DNA of 43,271 nt from Orenia marismortui DSM 5156 (GTDB taxonomy: Bacteria; Bacillota; Halanaerobiia; Halobacteroidales; Halobacteroidaceae). Location: contig NZ_KB900624.1 of assembly GCF_000379025.1 (NCBI RefSeq), positions 9,824 through 53,094 of the forward strand, given 5' to 3'. Below the pieces are notes generated by a model. That model was not told where the DNA came from, did not search any database, and saw only the letters and a list, made by a program, of their open reading frames with translations. This document shows, one piece after another, positions 39,363-43,271 of this stretch. The first letter of the stretch is position 1; each line of letters begins with the position of its first letter. A program made the translations under genes and the position numbers.

Positions 39363-39613
39363 CTACAAACCCCCTTATTATTCCTGGTATCCCAATAAGC
39401 TTCTTTATGATCTTTTAATAAATAATCTGATTCAACTACTCTATATAACTCATCTACTTTTCCATGTTTACCACAACTACAAGACCATTTACCTGTATTA
39501 ATGCTAATTCTAGCTTGTTTTTCATCACAATAAGGACAAATAACTACTATTTCAGCTTTTACACCTATTCCTTGTAATCTACAAATCTTCTTTGCTACTC
39601 CTAGATTGCTCAT
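39359..39613 (-). CDS. Zinc-ribbon protein, 84 aa
   Basis: CPYCDE and CSCGKHGK form a CxxC...CxC zinc ribbon resembling those in primases or small phage regulators. Its stop overlaps the late regulator start (ATGA). Unknown role. Confidence 0.65.
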   Translation of the reverse strand: MSNLGVAKKICRLQGIGVKAEIVVICPYCDEKQARISINTGKWSCSCGKHGKVDELYRVVESDYLLKDHKEAYWDTRNNKGVCR

Positions 39614-39693
39614 TGTTTTACCTCCAGTAGTCTGATAACCTTTCCTAGTGCTGCAGATAAACCAGAAAAGGCTACCAGATAGATATTAGTCAT
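39610..39693 (-). CDS. Small hydrophobic protein, 27 aa
   Basis: ATG at 39693 with GGAG 9 bases upstream. MTNIYLVAFSGLSAALGKVI, then a short polar tail. Overlaps its neighbours at both ends (stop of the HNH gene; ATGA with the zinc-ribbon gene), which supports coupled translation. Confidence 0.5.
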   Translation of the reverse strand: MTNIYLVAFSGLSAALGKVIRLLEVKQ

Positions 39694-40552
39694 TATATAT
39701 AACTCCAACTATATGCCACTTTTTACTGAAAGACTCCCAACCCCCATTATCATTATGTGCTTTAGAATGACAAATAGAGCATAAACTAGCTTTTTTATGA
39801 TTACTATCATCTAACTTCTGTCTGTTATTCCCCATACCAATAGTTTGGACATGGTGTTCTTGTACCTCAATTCCTGTGCCTGTCTCTCGATCATATGTAT
39901 GCTCTGCCCCACAAACTGCACATTTCCTAAGCTTCAAGCATAGATACATATATTTCTCTGAATCCATTAACTTGGCTGGATGTTCACTCTCATTAAGTGG
40001 CACACCTCGACTTAAAGCATAAATTAAACAATGCTCTATAAACTCTCCAGCTATTGACTTATCTACATCACTAAGGCTAAACTCTTCATAACCATTACCA
40101 TTAGCAAAGTTTCTCATTAAGTCTTTTCTCTTCTCGTTAACTTCTTCTCCTTCCCACTCACAAATATCATTGAATATTGCAAATAACTTTCTCCTCTGGC
40201 CATCTGTAATCTTTCTTAACATCTTTTGATACTCTTCTCCATCTATAAGCATATTGACTATTAAAGCTTGTCTATCAAATAGATAAATCTTCTCCAGTAG
40301 TCTATCTTTGTTCTCTTCATCTAATTTAATAATGATCTTAATGTTACTATCAAACCTATGAAGCTTAGTAAAATCTGCTTTAAACTCTAAATTATCTTTA
40401 CTGCTGGTCAATAAATCTATAATTAAAGGTTTGCCATCAAACTTATACACATCTTTTAGCACTGTCATTCTATCCTTTTGATCTACTATAATTGGAAGCT
40501 TCATCCCACTAGATAAAGTTGTGAAATTCCCTAGTTTAGCATTAAACTTCAT
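39686..40552 (-). CDS. HNH nuclease (HNHc_6/YqcB-like)
   Basis: 288 residues. A long N-terminal domain, then a zinc-bound HNH motif: CAVCGAEHTYDRETGTGIEV, EHHVQTIGMG, LCSICHSKAHN. Members of this family (putative HNH nucleases of Firmicutes phages) sit in the replication-recombination block, as here. Probable role in recombination or resolving intermediates. Confidence 0.8.
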   Translation of the reverse strand: MKFNAKLGNFTTLSSGMKLPIIVDQKDRMTVLKDVYKFDGKPLIIDLLTSSKDNLEFKADFTKLHRFDSNIKIIIKLDEENKDRLLEKIYLFDRQALIVNMLIDGEEYQKMLRKITDGQRRKLFAIFNDICEWEGEEVNEKRKDLMRNFANGNGYEEFSLSDVDKSIAGEFIEHCLIYALSRGVPLNESEHPAKLMDSEKYMYLCLKLRKCAVCGAEHTYDRETGTGIEVQEHHVQTIGMGNNRQKLDDSNHKKASLCSICHSKAHNDNGGWESFSKKWHIVGVIYND

Positions 40553-40797
40553 TTCCTAGCCTCCTCTTTACCTGCTTTCATAGCTCTTTTAGTTTCTACT
40601 CTGGCCATCTGTTCAAATACTGGTGATAACTTTTTACTTATTTCTTTAAATGCTTTGGCTGCTTGCTTAACTACTTCATTAATGCATTTACCAACTTCTT
40701 TAAACTTGCCCCTTAGAGTTAAACTCATTTTTAAGATACAAAGTTCTTTATATACTGCTGGTTGCTTATCTTGAATAATCTCTTCTACAGTGGCCAT
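40549..40797 (-). CDS. Small helical early protein, 82 aa
   Basis: ATG at 40797 (ATGGCCAC, part of a TGGCCA site) behind GGAGGTTG. MATVEEIIQDKQPAVYKELC, helical and basic. Unknown; coupled to the HNH gene by ATGA overlap. Confidence 0.6.
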   Translation of the reverse strand: MATVEEIIQDKQPAVYKELCILKMSLTLRGKFKEVGKCINEVVKQAAKAFKEISKKLSPVFEQMARVETKRAMKAGKEEARK

Positions 40798-40798
40798 A

Positions 40799-41014
40799 CT
40801 ACTCAACCTCCTCTGCTCCTGAAATTAATAATTCCATACAGCCAAACATTAATAAGGACCAACCCGATATACCTAAAGCTACCCAGAAAGGAGATCCTAA
40901 TAACATAGTTGCTAATCCTACTATTGAAACTCTGCCTATATAAAAGATAACCTCCTTTATTACCTGGACACTCTCTATAAGACAAATCTCACCTTCTATC
41001 TCAATCCTCTTCAT
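40799..41014 (-). CDS. Small membrane protein, 71 aa
   Basis: ATG at 41014 (MKRIEIEGEICLIESVQVIK) close behind AAAGGAGA. Two hydrophobic helices (EVIFYIGRVSIVGLATMLLG and FWVALGISGWSLLMFGCMEL). Unknown. Confidence 0.55.
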   Translation of the reverse strand: MKRIEIEGEICLIESVQVIKEVIFYIGRVSIVGLATMLLGSPFWVALGISGWSLLMFGCMELLISGAEEVE

Positions 41015-41138
41015 TCTCCTTTGCCCTCCTCTCTTCAATCATTCTATCGATTACCTCTTGGGTTACAACTCCACCCTCTCCTGCAGGTTTCACTATATCC
41101 ACCTCCTCTAGTGCTTTTACTAGACTATAGATCAGCAT
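41001..41138 (-). CDS. Small acidic protein, 45 (or 30) aa
   Basis: The frame from the ATG at 41138 (MLIYSLVKALEEVDIVKPAG) has a somewhat distant AGGAGGAGA. A GTG at 41093, with AGAGGAGGTGG at ideal spacing, would give 30 residues. Both contain GGVVTQEVIDRMIEERRAKE. Overlaps its neighbours at both ends. Unknown. Confidence 0.5.
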   Translation of the reverse strand: MLIYSLVKALEEVDIVKPAGEGGVVTQEVIDRMIEERRAKENEED

Positions 41139-41430
41139 TGTCTTTGGATCTCCTCCTATTGTGCTTATTCTTAATACATACTTTACAGTGATAAGTGCCT
41201 GGTTGAATTGCTAATACTTGCTTATCATGGAATTTACAATAAGGAACTTCATATCTTCGCATCATCTTATTTTCATAAAAATCACAATCAGGGTATAATC
41301 TATCTGACTTGCATTTAGCACATAACTCATAATCTCCCTCGATTCTTCTCCCACAAGAACATAATTTATTAATACTCTTACTTAATGGCTGCATTGGCCC
41401 ATTCTTTCTTCCTAGATTCCAACTTATCAT
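41125..41430 (-). CDS. Cys-rich zinc-binding protein, about 101 aa
   Basis: Multiple zinc-type pairs (LCSCGRR, LCAKCKS, YCKFHDK, YHCKVCIK). Start at ATG 41430 (GGAG 4 bases upstream) or ATG 41394. Zinc-ribbon proteins of this size are common in early phage operons; function unknown. Confidence 0.6.
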   Translation of the reverse strand: MISWNLGRKNGPMQPLSKSINKLCSCGRRIEGDYELCAKCKSDRLYPDCDFYENKMMRRYEVPYCKFHDKQVLAIQPGTYHCKVCIKNKHNRRRSKDNADL

Positions 41431-41851
41431 TATGCTCCTGGAGGAATCTATTTAATAACTCACTTCTGTACTTCTGGCAACCTCGATCATGTTCACAAAT
41501 CAAATCATAAAACATATCTAGTATGTTGCCAACTACATGAAGAGAAACTACTATATGCATATACTCTTCTTTAATCCTCTCGATCCTAGTTAAAAAATAT
41601 TGATAATTCTCTTTCAAATTATATTCACAAAATTTTAAGTTCCTATGAAAAACAAATTTTTCTGATTCTCCAGTGGTAACTAATACATCCATATAACTCA
41701 TAATAGTTTGTGCAAGATCTAATAATTCTTTAGCTCTATCCTCCCAATTATCTGCTTCTAAAACTTCATTGTACTCTTCTTTAATTTTTTCTAATTGTTC
41801 TTCTATGGTCTGACCTTTTGGATAGCATGGGTATAATTCTATATACTTCAC
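41378..41851 (-). CDS. MazG-like nucleotide pyrophosphohydrolase
   Basis: 157 residues, GTG start behind AAAAGGAGATGG. EQLEKIKEEYNEVLEADNWE with the ExxE motif (about 25-29) and KELLDLAQT (the ExxD motif, about 43-46) match the all-alpha MazG fold. Phage MazG proteins adjust nucleotide or ppGpp pools. The C-terminal half is longer than the minimal domain and has extra Cys/His residues. Confidence 0.7.
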   Translation of the reverse strand: MKYIELYPCYPKGQTIEEQLEKIKEEYNEVLEADNWEDRAKELLDLAQTIMSYMDVLVTTGESEKFVFHRNLKFCEYNLKENYQYFLTRIERIKEEYMHIVVSLHVVGNILDMFYDLICEHDRGCQKYRSELLNRFLQEHNDKLESRKKEWANAAIK

Positions 41852-42060
41852 TTTACCATCTCCTTTTTTAGTTGCAGCTGATCTAGGCTAAGACCAGCTG
41901 CATAAGATGAATAATAATTAAGGTGGCTCTATCCTCCTTTTATATTTTAGTTACCTGAGTTATTCCATGCCCTTGCAACCATTGGAGAAAATATGAGCCT
42001 GTCCTTCGTTACTTTCTGCCATCAAGTCCTAAGTCGGATATCGATAGCAGACATTAGTTA
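41852..42060. other. Intergenic stretch, no clear gene
   Basis: About 210 bases in an otherwise packed operon. It holds AAAAGGAGG near 41935-41943 followed by an open frame that lacks a start (ending at the MazG-like start), and ORFs of 10 and 20 codons with a weak binding site (42054-41970). It may be a decayed gene or a structured leader. Confidence 0.4.
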
Positions 42061-42585
42061 CTAGATATCTATACTAAACTTTTCCTCTCTTGACTCAATA
42101 GTAACACCTTCAATTACTTCTCCTGTATCTGGGTTAATAACATTGCTTCCAACAACTTTAACTAATTTCTTAAACTCTCTTTTATCTACTGACTTCTTAA
42201 CCTTAATTAAATCATTAAGCCCTGCACCTTCAACTGACTCTACTAACTTATCATCCTCATAATTCCACTTGTCACTTTGAGCTCTAAACTTCAATGAACC
42301 AAATGGCAGCTTATGAGTCTTTAGTTCCTTATCGCTCTCTTTAAGATTCATAGCATATTCGGTTAATATTCCCTCATAAAATTCAATATCACTATCAATG
42401 CTGGACACTTCTTTTTCTAACCAGTAATCTATCTCTCTTTTAAACTCTTCTGCTTGCTCTTCTTTCTCTTGCTTCTTAGCTTTTAACTCTCTAAGCTTTC
42501 TTAAGGCTGAATTGGCTTTACTATCATTATCAATTACATATCTATCCTCTTGGTTCTCTTTCACTTCTTCTTTTATCTCACTCAT
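42061..42585 (-). CDS. gam: Gam-like host-nuclease inhibitor
   Basis: 174 residues. KREIDYWLEKEVSSIDSDIE, then FYEGILTEYAMNLKESDKEL, KLPFGSLKFRAQSDKWNYED and VKKSVDKREFKKLVKV form the Gam (Mu Gam/Ku-like) pattern. It binds DNA ends and blocks RecBCD/AddAB-type nucleases during lytic replication. Confidence 0.85.
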   Translation of the reverse strand: MSEIKEEVKENQEDRYVIDNDSKANSALRKLRELKAKKQEKEEQAEEFKREIDYWLEKEVSSIDSDIEFYEGILTEYAMNLKESDKELKTHKLPFGSLKFRAQSDKWNYEDDKLVESVEGAGLNDLIKVKKSVDKREFKKLVKVVGSNVINPDTGEVIEGVTIESREEKFSIDI

Positions 42586-42588
42586 TAT

Positions 42589-42729
42589 TTACTCATCCTC
42601 CTCTAAAGGTTTTATAATAATTTCTTCTCCACAATCAATAACTTCAACATCTTCTCTATTCTTTAATACCTCAATTATTTCTTTAGAATCAATATTACTT
42701 AAATGCTTTTCAATCAAATATGCTCTCAT
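42589..42729 (-). CDS. Small acidic protein, 46 aa
   Basis: ATG at 42729 with AAGGGGG upstream. MRAYLIEKHLSNIDSKEIIE, ending in a run of Glu/Asp; compact alpha/beta pattern. In the early operon just before gam. Unknown. Confidence 0.6.
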   Translation of the reverse strand: MRAYLIEKHLSNIDSKEIIEVLKNREDVEVIDCGEEIIIKPLEEDE

Positions 42730-42735
42730 TATTTC

Positions 42736-42873
42736 TTATTCCCCCTTGTCTCCTTCGGTAAATTGAACCCAGCAATCTAAACTACAACAACAAGCCCATT
42801 TACCTCCTTGATATCTTGGGTAGCCTAACTTATACTCTCTACCACAATTTACACACTCTTTCTTATCTTCCAC
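42736..42873 (-). CDS. Zinc-finger protein, 45 aa
   Basis: GTG at 42873 overlapping the preceding stop, with AAAGGAGA 9 bases upstream. ECVNCGREY and WACCCSLDC provide two Cys pairs. Short zinc-finger proteins of this kind are frequent early phage proteins; unknown role. Confidence 0.6.
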   Translation of the reverse strand: MEDKKECVNCGREYKLGYPRYQGGKWACCCSLDCWVQFTEGDKGE

Positions 42874-43087
42874 TATTGGCTCTCCTTTCTGCTAAAAAGT
42901 CATCCCATTTCTTAGTTAGCATTATTTCCTGTTCTGGGTCAAAAGTTAAATTTAAAAACGTTTCACACTCTGGGCATCTTCCATGGCCAGCTTCATTTAT
43001 TCCTGAATGTTGCATTATAGATTTATTAGCAAAGAACTCATTCCCACATACACAACAAGTAGCTTCATATCGTTTCTCTTCACTCAT
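42863..43087 (-). CDS. Zinc-ribbon protein, 74 aa
   Basis: CCVCGNEFFANKS and GRCPECETF form a CxxC...CxxC ribbon, followed by a helical tail. ATG at 43087 with AAAGGATG upstream. Unknown, in line with the other zinc proteins of this operon. Confidence 0.65.
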   Translation of the reverse strand: MSEEKRYEATCCVCGNEFFANKSIMQHSGINEAGHGRCPECETFLNLTFDPEQEIMLTKKWDDFLAERRANSGR

Positions 43088-43119
43088 TTATATCATCCTT
43101 TCTTTATAGTCATAATAGA

Positions 43120-43271
43120 CTAAGTTTTTATTAACTGTCTTTTTAAAAATATGACATCTATATAATCTAGCTCGTTATATTTCTTTTTTTCTAGCAATCT
43201 TTTTAATTCCTCAAAGCTTCTCTGCTCCCTTTCTGACTTGTACTCGAACAATCTAGCTTGTACCCCCCCCC
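43120..43271 (-). CDS. Small charged protein across the genome junction, C-terminal part
   Basis: Continuation of the gene that starts at 107. After the G run the open frame begins VQARLFEYKSEREQ, continues with a helix-forming stretch (SFEELKRLLEKKK) and ends in IKT then TAG. It lies 33 bases upstream of the zinc-ribbon gene at 43087, in the same leftward operon. The function is unknown. Joining it to its start codon needs one more G than the ten assembled. Confidence 0.55.
   Translation of the reverse strand, partial: GGVQARLFEYKSEREQRSFEELKRLLEKKKYNELDYIDVIFLKRQLIKT
43174..43271. repeat. Terminal direct repeat, right copy
   Basis: Exact copy of bases 1-98. It stops after nine C residues, where the left copy continues to ten. 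Joining the two copies restores a continuous gene order (helicase loader, small gene, zinc-finger genes), so the window represents a closed genome of about 43,173 bp. Confidence 0.95.

Noticed and set aside
40803-40985. 60-codon frame overlapping the 71-aa membrane protein
   Set aside because: Lies in another phase of a gene with better start signals and clear membrane helices.
41877-42060. Micro-ORFs of 10-26 codons upstream of the MazG-like gene
   Set aside because: Weak or misplaced ribosome-binding sites; the longest open frame lacks any start codon. Kept only as an intergenic note.

Overview
The window looks like one complete phage genome linearised from a circular or circularly permuted molecule. 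Bases 1-98 are repeated exactly at 43174-43271, and a small gene runs across the junction, so the unit length is about 43.17 kb. The DNA is AT-rich (about one third G+C by eye). The virion genes describe a myophage with a contractile tail: a DUF3383-type sheath, tube, tape measure, gp138-like spike, gp25-like, J-like and gpI-like baseplate, and a gp53-like fibre. The gene style is Firmicutes. Two overlapping coiled-coil genes that look like a spanin pair hint at a low-GC Firmicute with an outer membrane, such as Halanaerobiales. That host guess is inference.

The backbone is one long leftward (minus-strand) transcription unit. From the lysis-lysogeny switch (S24 repressor rightward at 4948-5625, Cro-like gene and textbook promoter leftward) it runs through small early genes, a gp3/RDF-like protein, a winged-helix replication initiator and a DnaC-type helicase loader. 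It then crosses the junction to zinc-binding small proteins, a Gam-like nuclease inhibitor, a MazG-like protein, an HNH nuclease and a sigma-region-4-like late regulator. A phased 11-bp repeat array and late promoter (38836-38918) follow, then terminase, portal, head, neck, tail, baseplate, fibre, amidase, holin and spanin-like genes, ending in a strong terminator at 12910-12952. A tyrosine recombinase sits, unusually, between terminase and portal.

The 5.8-12.8 kb segment is a plasmid-maintenance and cargo island. It holds a winged-helix Rep with its own promoter and a candidate antisense RNA; an actin-like ParM with ParR and an AT-rich repeat region that could be the centromere; a candidate type I toxin-antitoxin; several genes for tiny hydrophobic peptides under well-formed promoters; and rightward accessory genes, including a zinc-ribbon membrane protein. 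With no integrase beside the repressor, the simplest reading is a phage-plasmid: the prophage persists as a ParMR-segregated plasmid, and the tyrosine recombinase may resolve multimers.

The most unusual signals are: about 50 copies of the palindrome TGGCCA (about 3-4 expected), nearly all in the phage backbone and absent from the Rep/Par island, the tail fibre and the recombinase cassette; the 11-bp phased array at the late promoter; the poly-G tract that puts the junction gene out of frame; a probable +1 frameshift in the tail chaperone; and the candidate toxin-antitoxin with a sequestered ribosome-binding site. Positions and counts were read by eye.
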